A stretch of DNA of 34,398 bases. Origin: Deltaproteobacteria bacterium (lineage in GTDB: Bacteria; Desulfobacterota; DSM-4660; Desulfatiglandales; B25-G16). The translations under genes and the position numbers were made by a program. Positions within the stretch are counted from its first letter, which is position 1, and each line of letters begins with the position of its first letter. The stretch lies in assembly GCA_019308645.1 (NCBI GenBank), contig JAFDHR010000004.1, positions 1-34,398 of the forward strand, read 5' to 3'. The notes beneath the pieces were generated by a model, which was given only the letters and a program-made list of their open reading frames with translations, ran no database searches and was not told the origin of the DNA. This document shows positions 15,889 through 24,024 of the stretch, piece after piece.

Positions 15889-17535
15889 ATGGTCCTGGGC
15901 GGTTTTACACCCTATAGAGAAGAAGATGCCGAGACATATGACAAGTATCGGTGGTGGCCGGGTTTAACGTTCGGTGATCTTCTCGACAAGGCCGCAGATG
16001 TCTATCCTGATAAGGAGGCCTTTGTCGATGGGAAAAGTCGTTTGACCTTTTCCCAAGCCAGGGCAAAGACCAACAGACTGGCAATAGGCTTGATGAACCT
16101 CGGGATCAGGCCCCTGGACCGTGTGTTGGTTCAACTCCCGAACTGGAACGAGTTCGTATACGCATATTTTGCACTCCAGAAAATAGGAGCCATTGTCGTT
16201 CTGCTGATCGATCGCTACCGGCAGTACGAAATCAGTCATCTTACTCAGCTCACAGGGGCCACTGGCTGGGTGGTGCCGGGAAAATACAAGAAGATAGACT
16301 ACATCCCTATCATTAATGATGTCCAAAAGGAGAATCCTCAACTCCGACACGTGATACTGGTCAGGGGTGGAAATCATCCAGGATTTTTGAATCTGGAAAA
16401 GCTCGTCGAGGGTGGCGAATTATCGGAGGATAACCTTGCCAGATTGGCCGAAACACGGCCCGATCCCATGCTGGTGGCTCACATGGGACCTACCGGCGGC
16501 ACAACAGGATTGCCAAAGGTGGTGCCCCGCACCCATAACAGTCTTATATGTGGCTCCGAATACGCGGCCAGGGCATGGGAATTTGTAGCCGACGATATCT
16601 GTCTGCTCGCAGGTCCCATAGGCCATGACCTGACCTTTACCAAGGGCTTCATCAGCGGGATTTTCACCTTTGCAAAGTTCGTTTTCTTGGATTCGACGGA
16701 CATGGGAGATATATGTAAGACAATCGAGCAAGAGAAAATTACCGCGATCGTTTGGGTGCCCACTTTGGCCAGTCGCTTGGTTCATTATGAGGGTTTAGGA
16801 GACTATAACCTGAGTTCTCTGAAAAAAATGCACTGTGGCGGGGGTGCAAGCCTGCCCGACCTCATCAAAGATGTCAGAGAGAAGCTCGGATGTATCTATT
16901 TTAATGGCTATGGTGGTACCGAAGGTCAGACCACCATAACGCGATCGAACGATGAGCTTGAAACGATCTTCCGGACGGTTGGAAGGCCTACCTGCCCCTA
17001 CGATACCTACAAGGTGGTTGATAAGGACGGAAAAGATTTGCCTTCAAACACACCCGGAGAACTTCTCATCAAAGGGCCCGGCGTATTTACCGGCTACTAT
17101 AACAACCCCGAAGAGAACGAAAAGGTATTTGACAAAAATGGCTTCTTCAAAACCGGAGACGTTGTCAAGATCGATGATGCCGGGTCTATCACCCTTACCG
17201 GCAGAGTGAAGGAAATGATTAACCGGGGTGGGGAGAGCATCAGTGCCACCGAAATAGAAAACCTGATCATCGATCATCCGGATGTGGTTACTGTCGCGGT
17301 GATTCCCATGCCTGATCCTGAGATGGGAGAAAGGGTTTGTGCGTACATTCAGCCCAGGCCCAGGGCCGATCTAAACTCTGAAAAAATCATATCCTTCCTA
17401 AAAGAGAAGAAGGCCTCTGTACTTCAGCTTCCCGAGCACATCGAATTCATCGATGGAATGCCATTCACCAAAGCGGAGAAGATCGATAAAAGAGCTTTGA
17501 GAGAAGACATCAAAAAGAAGATCAATTCGGCATAA
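15889..17535 (+). CDS. Aryl-acid AMP/CoA ligase, 2,3-dihydroxybenzoate-AMP-ligase-like
   Basis: An ANL-superfamily adenylating enzyme of 548 residues. The N-terminus (GGFTPYREEDAETYDKY, then WWPGLTFGDLL) resembles DhbE/EntE-type ligases. The P-loop PTGGTTGLPKV is at 201-211, followed by PRTH; the A5-like FNGYGGTEGQT, the A7-A8 region KTGDVVKIDDAGSITLTGR and the C-terminal lysine region FTKAEKIDKRAL complete the family set. With no carrier protein or peptide synthetase nearby, CoA-thioester formation for degradation is more likely than siderophore synthesis. The aryl-recognition Asn of DhbE (position 235) appears to be Asp247 here (GHD instead of HN), so the ring substituent may differ. It has a strong AGAGGGGG site and ends the operon. 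Confidence 0.9.
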   Translation: MVLGGFTPYREEDAETYDKYRWWPGLTFGDLLDKAADVYPDKEAFVDGKSRLTFSQARAKTNRLAIGLMNLGIRPLDRVLVQLPNWNEFVYAYFALQKIGAIVVLLIDRYRQYEISHLTQLTGATGWVVPGKYKKIDYIPIINDVQKENPQLRHVILVRGGNHPGFLNLEKLVEGGELSEDNLARLAETRPDPMLVAHMGPTGGTTGLPKVVPRTHNSLICGSEYAARAWEFVADDICLLAGPIGHDLTFTKGFISGIFTFAKFVFLDSTDMGDICKTIEQEKITAIVWVPTLASRLVHYEGLGDYNLSSLKKMHCGGGASLPDLIKDVREKLGCIYFNGYGGTEGQTTITRSNDELETIFRTVGRPTCPYDTYKVVDKDGKDLPSNTPGELLIKGPGVFTGYYNNPEENEKVFDKNGFFKTGDVVKIDDAGSITLTGRVKEMINRGGESISATEIENLIIDHPDVVTVAVIPMPDPEMGERVCAYIQPRPRADLNSEKIISFLKEKKASVLQLPEHIEFIDGMPFTKAEKIDKRALREDIKKKINSA

Positions 17536-17923
17536 AGACATCATTACATAAGTTCTTTGTGTCTACTTAGTTTCATATTATGCATGTTTACTTTTTGCAA
17601 TCTTAGGTATGACGATGGACGATATCAACCAAAAATATTTTAATGCGACCTGCTGTTAAATCTTGAAAAGGCATTTAAACCTTTTTCCATTCTATCTTGA
17701 CACTCACAGCGGGGGGGTGATAGAGAACCAAAGATATGAAATAATATTTCATAATATGAACCTTGAAAACATGAGAGGTAACGCAAGCATTTAACAGAGT
17801 ATGGTTTTTAGGGAGATGTGACGATGTTAACCAAATTAAGAGAGGGGGGGTGATAACAAACTAACATATAGTCGTAAGGATTTCCGATCTTTAAACCCTA
17901 AAGAAAAAGGGAGGTAACCTGCT
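17536..17923 (+). promoter_or_regulatory. Intergenic leader before the TRAP transporter
   Basis: No gene is supported here. A perfect palindrome TATGAAAT-aat-ATTTCATA lies at 17735-17753 and is a candidate operator. A TTGACA at 17697-17702 has no good -10. Two G-runs each followed by TGATA occur at 17711-17722 and 17844-17855. The second ends a nine-codon frame (MLTKLREGG, 17824-17853) with AGGGAGA before its ATG, a possible but unproven leader peptide. Confidence 0.4.
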
Positions 17924-19000
17924 ATGAAAAACAAAGCTTTAATGATTTTTTTGATGGTCATATTAGCCGTTGTCTTTAATAATCCGGCAATCTCTGCAAA
18001 GGTAATAAAGCTGAAGTTTGCCAATTTCTTCCCTCTCCCTTCCGGTCAATCCAAAATCTGTGCAGAATTCTGTTCAGACGTGGAAAAGCGCACCAATGGC
18101 AGAATAAAAATCCAATATTTTGCCGGCCAGTCATTGCTCAAGGCTCCTGCCATGTATAGCGGAATCGAAACTGGAATTACCGACATAGGCTACTGTCATA
18201 TTGATTACACTCCGGGTCGCATGCCTGTCACCGAGGCTTGTGACTTGCCCCTGGGCTATCCCAGTGCCTGGGTGGGCGCTCAAGTTGTCAATGACTTCCA
18301 CAAGAAATTTAAGCCGAAGGAGTGGGATAAGGTCAAAGTGCTCTGGATGAATTCCAGCAATCCCAGCCTGATCATCTCCAAGAAGCCAGTGCGCAAGCTG
18401 GAAGATATGAAAGGGCTGATAATAAGGGCACCGGGAATGGTAGGTAATACGATTAAAGCGCTGGGTGCGACTCCGGCTCCTACACCTATGATGGAAGTCT
18501 ATGATGCGATGGCAAAAGGTGTGATCGATGGAGTAAATACGCCCTTTGAGACGCTCAAGACATTCCGGTTTGCCGAAGTTGTCGGTTATACTACTGCAAG
18601 CTGGCAAGTTGGTAACATCTACACCTTTTATGTGGCCATGAACAAAAACAGCTACAAGAAGTTACCACCAGATCTTAAGGAGATCTTCGATAAGGTCTGT
18701 GGAGAATATAAGGAGAGATATGCCTTGATGTGGAATGTGATCGATTTCTATGGGAAGGAATTTGCCATAAAGAAGGGCGTAGAGATCATTGAGCTATCCC
18801 CCCAAGAGATAGCCAGGTGGAAGAATGCCACCGCACCTGTAATAGATGACTATGTAAAAAAGATGGTTGGTAAAGGCTATTCCGAGACAGAGGTTACAGG
18901 CTGGATCAAGTACCTGCGGGATCGAATTGACTACTGGACTAAAAAGCAGATATGGTTACGCGTCAAGTCGCCAACCGGGCCTCCTGATATGAGACCATGA
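17924..19000 (+). CDS. dctP: TRAP transporter solute-binding protein (DctP family)
   Basis: Periplasmic binding protein of a tripartite ATP-independent transporter, 358 residues. The first 25 residues form a signal peptide (Lys, then a hydrophobic LMIFLMVILAVVF core, cleavage predicted after AISA). The family arginine that pairs with the ligand carboxylate is R168 in KGLIIRAPG, and the downstream AMAKGVIDGVNTP segment is typical. The ligand should therefore be an organic acid; an aromatic acid would fit the neighbourhood but is not proven. GGAGGT precedes the ATG. The permease genes follow in the same direction. Confidence 0.94.
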   Translation: MKNKALMIFLMVILAVVFNNPAISAKVIKLKFANFFPLPSGQSKICAEFCSDVEKRTNGRIKIQYFAGQSLLKAPAMYSGIETGITDIGYCHIDYTPGRMPVTEACDLPLGYPSAWVGAQVVNDFHKKFKPKEWDKVKVLWMNSSNPSLIISKKPVRKLEDMKGLIIRAPGMVGNTIKALGATPAPTPMMEVYDAMAKGVIDGVNTPFETLKTFRFAEVVGYTTASWQVGNIYTFYVAMNKNSYKKLPPDLKEIFDKVCGEYKERYALMWNVIDFYGKEFAIKKGVEIIELSPQEIARWKNATAPVIDDYVKKMVGKGYSETEVTGWIKYLRDRIDYWTKKQIWLRVKSPTGPPDMRP

Positions 19001-19138
19001 CCCATGCCGTTGCCCGTCTGAACCTAAGGAGCTGAAGCCTGGCAGTAAGGTCATTGAGGCTGCAGGAGATTGGACCGCTGCCAGGCAGGCCCTAAAATAT
19101 TGCCTGGAGTGAGGCAGTACTGGAGGAACGTGAAGTCC

Positions 19139-19636
19139 ATGATGTTCCTGGACAAATTTGAAACGTTTAATCGCCGATTAAGTGGCTGGTTTGAGTGGGT
19201 AGGGCTTTTCGGGCTACTTGTGGTGATGTCTATCACTTGCATCGACATAATAGGGGCCAAAATCTTTCTCCGACCTGTCTTTGGTGCCCTTGACATAGTG
19301 GTGCTTTCCCAGTTAGTGGCAATCTCTTTCGCTGTCGCCTTTTCACTGATTCTGGGCAGACATGTTCAAGTAGAGTTTTTTGTCACCAGGCTGCCAAGGC
19401 GAGCCCAGGCAGTTATCGATAGTATCATTTCTCTTCTTGGATTAGCCCTCTTCATTCTGATTGTCTGGCGCCTGTGTGCACATGGTTATTCCCTTCAAAC
19501 CGGAAAGGAGGTAAGCGCAACTGCCCGCATACCCCTGTATTTTTTCGCTTATGGCATTGCCCTTGCCAGTATTCCCGTCTGTTTGGTGTTTTTACAGCAG
19601 TTTCTTAATGCGATAGTCAGGGCGTTTAAAATATGA
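19139..19636 (+). CDS. dctQ: TRAP transporter small permease (DctQ family)
   Basis: Small membrane subunit with four predicted transmembrane helices (around GLFGLLVVMSITCIDIIG, VVLSQLVAISFAVAFSLIL, SIISLLGLALFILIVW and FFAYGIALASIPVCLVFL) and the family GRHVQVEFF loop. The open frame extends upstream to a TTG at 19070, but those residues do not look like the family and the TTG lacks a well-spaced site. I prefer the ATG at 19139, about 12 bases after GGAGG, with GTG 19130 and ATG 19142 as alternatives. It overlaps the large permease gene by 4 bases. Confidence 0.9.
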   Translation: MMFLDKFETFNRRLSGWFEWVGLFGLLVVMSITCIDIIGAKIFLRPVFGALDIVVLSQLVAISFAVAFSLILGRHVQVEFFVTRLPRRAQAVIDSIISLLGLALFILIVWRLCAHGYSLQTGKEVSATARIPLYFFAYGIALASIPVCLVFLQQFLNAIVRAFKI

Positions 19637-20937
19637 GCTCAATTGCTGCAGGTATTCTCGGTATTGTCCTTCTCCTCATCCTTTTTCTCCTCAGGATGCC
19701 GGTTTCTTTTGCTATGGCCTTTGTCGGATTTGTGGGCTTTGCCTATCTGAGTGGCCCGGGACCGGCCATGAGCCTTCTGGCCCAGGATATCTACCACACA
19801 TTCTCCTCTTACCCCCTGAGTGTCATCCCCATGTTTATCCTCATGGGTACCTTCGCCTTTGCTTCTGGAATTAGCCAAAGGCTTTACAGGACGACCTATA
19901 CCTGGGTAGGGCAGCTACGTGGCGGCCTGACCATGGCTACCGTATTCGCCTGTGCCGGTTTCGGTGCCATATGCGGGTCGAGCACGGCGACGGCAGCTAC
20001 AATGGGCAAGATAGCGCTTCCGGAAATGAAGAAGTATAACTACGATGACACACTATCCACCGGTACCGTTGCTGCGGCCGGCAGCCTTGGTATCCTTATC
20101 CCACCGAGCACCATCCTCATTGTCTATGGGATATTGACCGAGGGATCCATAGGCAAACTTTTCATCGCCGGGGTATTGCCCGGGCTACTCCTAAGCCTAT
20201 TTTTTGCCGCAACAGTGGTTATTCTCTGCCAGCGCAATCCTGCCATCGGCCCGCCCGGAGTCCCAACCAGCTGGAAGGAGAAGCTGCGAGCGATTACGGG
20301 GATCATTGAGACCATAATTCTATTCCTTTTGACCATCGGCGGATTATTTCTCGGCTGGTTCAGTCCCACTCAGGCTGGAGCAATTGGAGCTGCCGGTGCC
20401 TTGCTCATTGGCCTGGCCCGGCGACAGCTCAGCTGGCGGATATTTTTTGAGGCCGGTAAGGAAGGCCTGCGAACAGCCTGTATGGTTATATTCATTATCA
20501 CCGGCGCCGTAGTCTTTGGTCATTTCATGGCGGTATCTACCATACCCTTCATGTTGGCTGACTGGCTGGCGGAGCTTCCCATACACCGGATCGCTGTTAT
20601 GGGGGTCATTATCTTCATCTATTTCATAGGTGGCTTCTTTATGGATTCTATGGCCCTGATTGTGGTTACCATCCCCATCTTCTTCCCTGTGGTTATGGAG
20701 CTCGGCTTTGACCCTGTCTGGTTTGGGGTCATAATTGTGCTGGTAGCCGAGATGGGCGTAATAACACCGCCGGTAGGGGTAAATGTGTTTGTTATCAAAG
20801 GAATTGCCCCTGACGTACCCCTTGAGGCTATCTTCAAGGGGATATTCCCATTCCTTGTTGCACTAATTATTGTGACGATTATACTAGTAGTATTCCCGCA
20901 GATTGCTACCTTTTTGCCCAGCTTCATCACCTATTAG
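19633..20937 (+). CDS. dctM: TRAP transporter large permease (DctM family)
   Basis: A 434-residue multi-pass membrane protein carrying solute with an ion gradient. Family marks include the FAFASGISQRLY segment, the GFGAICGSSTATAATMGKIALPEM stretch (split by the helix hairpin), GSLGILIPPSTILIVYG and near the end VAEMGVITPPVGVNVFVIKG. The repeated helix-hairpin architecture of the DctM fold is visible. It starts within the last codons of the small permease (ATGA overlap), showing translational coupling. Length is normal for the family and no defect is seen. Confidence 0.95.
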   Translation: MSSIAAGILGIVLLLILFLLRMPVSFAMAFVGFVGFAYLSGPGPAMSLLAQDIYHTFSSYPLSVIPMFILMGTFAFASGISQRLYRTTYTWVGQLRGGLTMATVFACAGFGAICGSSTATAATMGKIALPEMKKYNYDDTLSTGTVAAAGSLGILIPPSTILIVYGILTEGSIGKLFIAGVLPGLLLSLFFAATVVILCQRNPAIGPPGVPTSWKEKLRAITGIIETIILFLLTIGGLFLGWFSPTQAGAIGAAGALLIGLARRQLSWRIFFEAGKEGLRTACMVIFIITGAVVFGHFMAVSTIPFMLADWLAELPIHRIAVMGVIIFIYFIGGFFMDSMALIVVTIPIFFPVVMELGFDPVWFGVIIVLVAEMGVITPPVGVNVFVIKGIAPDVPLEAIFKGIFPFLVALIIVTIILVVFPQIATFLPSFITY

Positions 20938-20968
20938 GACTAGCCAGCACTATCACCACACCCCTGCT

Positions 20969-21169
20969 TTAATCATATTCGATCTCAATAGCTCCTGTGC
21001 TGCATACTTTTACACACTGAGGTTCGCCCCCACAGAGGTCACAATGGTAAACCTCATTTTTCCATTGAAAGAGTGCGTTAAAAGGGCATGCATCAGATAG
21101 TGCCTGCTCCCAAATAAATCGGACTCGATATCCTGCGGAATCTTGATTGTCTTTCCCTATACTGACCTT
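20969..21169 (-). pseudogene. Ferredoxin-like 4Fe-4S protein remnant (C-terminal part)
   Basis: On the minus strand an open frame of 66 codons without a usable start ends in a clear iron-sulfur pattern: DACPFNALFQW, then CDLCGG, QCVKVC and STGAIEIEYD before the stop. This matches the last part of the dicluster ferredoxins that partner aldehyde:ferredoxin oxidoreductases or other redox enzymes. The upstream part (GYRVRFIWEQ) runs straight into DACP without the expected first cysteines, so sequence has been lost internally. A stop codon at 21170-21172 ends the frame upstream, close to the left end of the IS. The gene is dead, and no partner oxidoreductase is nearby. Confidence 0.75.
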
Positions 21170-21199
21170 CTACAGTTGTCAAAAAATAATTCTATAATA

Positions 21200-21214
21200 G
21201 TCGACCCTGAAAAA
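21200..21214 (+). repeat. Left terminal inverted repeat of the IS
   Basis: GTCGACCCTGAAAAA, exactly complementary to the right end at 22654-22668; preceded by TA. Confidence 0.9.
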
Positions 21215-21237
21215 CCCAACATTCTGGATCTCTTGCT

Positions 21238-22533
21238 TTATAGTTGGGGTATTAAACTCACAGGTTCTTCGAAAAGAGAGTGTAATAAAAAGCGCAAAAA
21301 TATCTGATGCTGCCTTACCAGCTTCCTGAAGTTGAATGCTGCTGCTGCCAGCATCAGATTGATGCTATCACCCAGACTCCCTTTCAGGTAATTCCGCATC
21401 AATTTATAATCTGATTTTAGATGGCCGATGATGGGCTCAATGCCGGCTCTTCTTCGGAAACTCTTCCTGGCTTTGCGCTTTTCATACGCACTGGCTCGTT
21501 TTCCGGGATTTTTTGGAATTTCTATTGTGGTGCCATCGATATTGCTTTTGCCACGATATCCTCGGTCACAAATGGCAACCTTTGGTCTCTGACCCACGAG
21601 TTCCGTGGTTTGTGTGAGCGTCTCAGGCAATGTATGCCCATCATAGATGTTTGTTGAAAGATGAACTGCTCCCACAATGATACCGCTGTTCTTGGTCACT
21701 GCAATCGATGCTTTAGAACCAAACTCGTAGTTCTTATGATCTTTGCCTTTACTGATGCAATACACCTGAGGTTCGTGGATACTGTAGATTTTGTTGGTGC
21801 TGTTTCTCTTCTGCGCTACAATCTTCTGGAAAAGTGCAATTTCCTGGGAGTATCTCCCCAGAGAGGAGGCCGGAAGTTTTCGCTCAAGCTCTCTGACTAA
21901 TCGCTTAGCAATGGTTTTTAGCTTTCTTTCGATTCTTTGGGTGATTTCGAAACCTTTGGGCAAGCATTAACTTATTGGTTGTTCTTCGATAACTCTGACG
22001 AAGAATGATTCTGGCTTTCTTGGCAATACCGACACAATGTGCAATGATGCGTGTGTACAATTTAGTATCGGTTGGAAAGGTGATGTTCTTCTCTTGTACT
22101 GTGGTATCCACCAAGACTTCTTGCTCTTTGGCTTTTTTCCCGTGAAGATCAATGGATACCTGAAAGATCTTTTTTACGCCTTCCCCACCGATTCGCTTTC
22201 TAAAGTACACCAGATCCGTGGAGTGACAGGGAAGGCTCCATTGGAATACTGTCTCACCACTAAAAACTGAAAGTAAGGATTCTCAATCCAACGTTCTACA
22301 ATGGTTTCATCAGAAAGGTTGTAGAGCTGTTTCAAAATGAGCAAGGATACCATTAGTCGGATCGGTTTTGCAGGTGTGCCGGTATTGGCATACAGTCCAG
22401 AGAAATGATGTTCGATTTCTTTTCACGGAATCCTTTTGGTAAGTTTGCATAAAGGGTGTTTAGGGTTTATCAGATTCTCTAATGGTTGCTTTAACAGATT
22501 TAACTGAGATGGATCTGGAGAGTTGCCTTTCAT
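21238..22533 (-). pseudogene. Broken IS5-family DDE transposase
   Basis: Reassembled across frames it reads as one transposase of about 430 residues. The N-terminus starts at the ATG at 22533 (MKGNSPDPSQLNLLKQPLEN) and meets a TGA at 22423-22425 where a Trp is expected (IP-stop-KEIE). A frameshift near 22195-22225 moves into the frame with YFRKRIGGEGVKKIF and the first catalytic Asp (VDTTVQEKNIT). A second frameshift near 21905-21965 leads to the C-terminal frame with the second Asp (ICDRGYRG) and the Glu (AGIEPIIGHLKSDY). All three DDE residues survive but the chain cannot be made whole. The lesions are read directly from sequence. Confidence 0.88.
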
Positions 22534-22653
22534 ATTTTTCGCCTCAAAATGATGATTCTTATTGCAAGGTTTTGAGGCTTACTATAGCATTTTATGGCAT
22601 ATTATTCCAGGAATAATTGTATTATTTTATAATTATATCAATAAATTACACTA

Positions 22654-22668
22654 TTTTTCAGGGTCGAC
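22654..22668 (-). repeat. Right terminal inverted repeat of the IS
   Basis: TTTTTCAGGGTCGAC, followed by TA; exact complement of the left end at 21200-21214. Confidence 0.9.
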
Positions 22669-22742
22669 TAAGTAGTCTAATGTTTTTTAAAAAGGATGAC
22701 CTGTGGCAAGGAGCATAAGATAGTACCGCAAAACTAAAGATG

Positions 22743-23978
22743 TTAAGATAATGTAGTTTGTTGCCTTATCTGTTCCCCGATCTTTTCAAAAGCCATGAAT
22801 ACCGTTTGAGCAAACTCGGGGTCGTTGATATACGCATCTGACTCTATCACGGGTATGAGGGGATCAAGATGCCTTTTAAGAGATTTAATGAGCGCCATAT
22901 CAGCCTCCGGATCCCAGAATGGCTTTCCACTATGGTCCAGCGTGGAAAGTCCCTTTTTAGGCCAGAGGACAATAACAGGACCACGAGATTGATTTAATTT
23001 ATCAGCTATTGTTTTGCCAAGGAGCCTATTATCCTGTATGTTGGTTCTGATCAAGGTGGCCTGGGGGTTATGGCTATGGATATTCCTACGCCTGTACTTA
23101 GGCGGAACCGTTTCAGGGCCAAGGAAATTGATGAAGTCAGCACTTCCCGGTACAACTATCTGGGGAATTTCACGCCTTCCTGCCGCTGTAAGCCGATCAG
23201 GTCCGGAAGAGGCAAGCCCGCCCATGAGTTCGTTAGTGATTTCGTTCACTCCAAGTTCGATTACTCCAACCACTTCATTGGATTTCACATATTCCTCGAG
23301 CGCCTCTCCTCCCGTGCCTATGGTATGAAAAACCAGAACTTCGTATCCTTTATTCTCCAACATGGCCTTTACCGTAAGCCCACAGTCAGTGATCGTTCCA
23401 TTCATGCTCATTACCACGAGAGGCTTATCCTCAAATCCCGGTTGCTCAATCTCCACCATGCCAGATATTGCACCTGCAGCATTTGTTAATATGCTTCTGG
23501 TAAGACAATTAATACCTGCCAGATCTGCAACAGGGGGCAAGATAAGGACATCCTTTGAGCCAACATAGGGACGAGCCCCTGCCTGAGTTACTTTTGTTGA
23601 GACGAGCAGTTTGGGAAACCCAAATGGCAGAGATTTGAGGGTGGGAGCCACTATGATAGAGCCCTGACCGCCCCCAATTGCGAGAAGCCCATGAATCTTT
23701 TTTGATTCAACAAGGGAAAGGATAATTTTCTTCAAACCAGAAGCCATTACCCTCTGGGCGAAGGCTTCGTCACCCTTTTTTTTCAGGGTATCAATGTCTT
23801 CGCCGCCGGCACTTGCAATCTCATGGCGAGAAATATCTGCTTGGAGATGGGGTTCACCCAGGATACCAGTATCTGCAATGATAACCTTGTGACTCCTTGT
23901 CAGGATCAAGGATTTTAGGAAAGCTATTTCCTCTCCCTTGGTATCCAGAGTCCCTACTATGGCGACTGTCTTAACCAT
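22743..23978 (-). CDS. Tm-1-like ATP-binding domain protein (UPF0261 family)
   Basis: A 411-residue protein of the family named after the tomato Tm-1 resistance protein N-terminal domain. It opens with VAIVGTLDTKGEEIAFLK, has the glycine-rich GGGQGS loop, the VGSKDVLILPPVADLAG block, AAGAISGMVE, then LGVNEITNEL and VPGSADFINF in the second half, and closes with DPEADMALI and SDAYINDPEFA. Length is that of the bacterial stand-alone family. The biochemical role of bacterial members is not settled to my knowledge. It lies 46 bases downstream of a UbiD gene in the same direction, so it should be cotranscribed; a second family member accompanies the other UbiD gene of the window. No membrane segment or signal peptide is seen. 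Confidence 0.9.
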   Translation of the reverse strand: MVKTVAIVGTLDTKGEEIAFLKSLILTRSHKVIIADTGILGEPHLQADISRHEIASAGGEDIDTLKKKGDEAFAQRVMASGLKKIILSLVESKKIHGLLAIGGGQGSIIVAPTLKSLPFGFPKLLVSTKVTQAGARPYVGSKDVLILPPVADLAGINCLTRSILTNAAGAISGMVEIEQPGFEDKPLVVMSMNGTITDCGLTVKAMLENKGYEVLVFHTIGTGGEALEEYVKSNEVVGVIELGVNEITNELMGGLASSGPDRLTAAGRREIPQIVVPGSADFINFLGPETVPPKYRRRNIHSHNPQATLIRTNIQDNRLLGKTIADKLNQSRGPVIVLWPKKGLSTLDHSGKPFWDPEADMALIKSLKRHLDPLIPVIESDAYINDPEFAQTVFMAFEKIGEQIRQQTTLS

Positions 23979-24024
23979 TGCTGTACCTATCTAACCGAAT
24001 GCTGTTTCCCGAAGCGCAGCTTCC

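Larger units (their letters stand above)
21200..22668 (-). mobile_element. Degenerate IS5-family-like insertion sequence
   Basis: An element of 1469 bases bounded by perfect 15-bp terminal inverted repeats (GTCGACCCTGAAAAA) and flanked on both sides by TA, a plausible 2-bp target duplication. Inside lies one transposase gene on the minus strand, broken by a stop and two frameshifts. It has inserted between the TRAP operon with its ferredoxin remnant and the UPF0261-UbiD operon. The ends remain intact, so it could be moved only by a related transposase supplied elsewhere. Confidence 0.88.

Noticed and set aside
19070..19138. Upstream TTG start for the small TRAP permease
   Set aside because: The added residues are unlike DctQ N-termini and the site spacing is poor.
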